DNA from: Macquaria australasica
Taxonomy: Eukaryota; Chordata; Actinopteri; Centrarchiformes; Percichthyidae
DNA: 64,000 nucleotides
Direction of reading: 5' to 3'
NCBI GenBank assembly: GCA_005408345.1
Contig: SEMN01000276.1
Location: forward strand, 558,001 to 622,000
The translations under genes were made by a program, and so were the position numbers. The notes under the pieces are model-generated. The model did no database searches. It saw nothing but the letters and a program-made list of their open reading frames with translations, and was not told the DNA's origin. Below are positions 63,621 to 64,000 of the stretch, in pieces (position 1 is the first letter of the stretch; each line of letters opens with the position of its first letter).

Positions 63621-64000
63621 ATGGCTTTCAGCAATGTTATGGTGGATCAACTCTTTCTCAAGATTCACCACTCCCAATAGTGACACACATTGACATACCA
63701 TGGAAAGTCACAGTGTCCTTATTGTCAAAACCACAGCATACTTCACACACAAGTGATGTTAGTCAACTTCAGTCCTGCAGGTTTCGAATGAATAACAGGC
63801 AAGAGGTTTGACATAGAGAAAGTACACCATCCTTCATTTCCATCTTCTCTGTCTCACCCCAGAAAGTCCCAGAAGTTCCACTTGGTTTTCATTTTATAGT
63901 TTTTATCAGCACTTTTTGTCGTCATTTATTGGTAAAATAGCATGATTCGTTTTTGAGGTGAAAATATTTCGTTTACTGTGACTCATAAACGCAGCTGCCA
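63621..64000 (+). other. lpgat1 intron 5 to window edge: unremarkable
   Basis: No exon or repeat recognised. Confidence 0.45.

Overview
This is nuclear DNA of a ray-finned fish, most likely a percomorph-type teleost. The evidence is multi-exon genes with GT-AG introns, proteins close to their vertebrate orthologues, several repeats that look like common teleost interspersed families, and dinucleotide microsatellites. There is no bacterial or viral gene organisation, no CRISPR array and no RNA gene I can support.

Four protein-coding genes are present. From left to right: (1) ppp2r5a on the minus strand, only its first two coding exons (98-294 and 16925-17072), with the rest beyond the left edge. 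(2) dtl (CDT2) on the minus strand, complete, 15 coding exons, 19556-25077, predicted 656 aa. (3) ints7 on the plus strand, complete, 20 coding exons, 25728-35663, predicted 960 aa. (4) lpgat1 on the plus strand, a probable noncoding first exon ending at 38104 and four coding exons from 38795 to 58427, with the 3' part beyond the right edge. The order and orientation match, as I recall it, the human 1q32 block LPGAT1-INTS7-DTL-PPP2R5A. All four models were built by hand: splice sites were placed so that reading phase is kept across each junction and the protein stays collinear with the vertebrate family.

dtl and ints7 are head to head, with 650 bp between start codons, and probably share a divergent promoter. 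It contains an E2F-type site and an inverted CCAAT box, which fits cell-cycle control of dtl. The 5' ends of ppp2r5a (about 17.1-18.06 kb) and lpgat1 (about 37.4-38.6 kb) lie in GC- and CpG-rich sequence. The lpgat1 leader has a TATA-like box and a short upstream ORF that opens with six ATG codons.

Most of the rest is intron: 16.6 kb in ppp2r5a intron 1, and 13.4, 2.1, 3.4 and more than 5.5 kb in lpgat1. These introns hold decayed transposons and MITE-like elements. The most unusual signal is a perfect 78-bp inverted repeat with a 12-bp loop at 3694-3861 in ppp2r5a intron 1. Others are a nearly palindromic 0.68-kb element (2001-2677), a 467-bp inverted-repeat element in ints7 intron 10 (29959-30425), a 116-bp AT repeat (8899-9014), and a locally duplicated block in lpgat1 intron 2 (41372-41890). 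I found no new multi-gene system; the unusual content is structural and repeat-derived.
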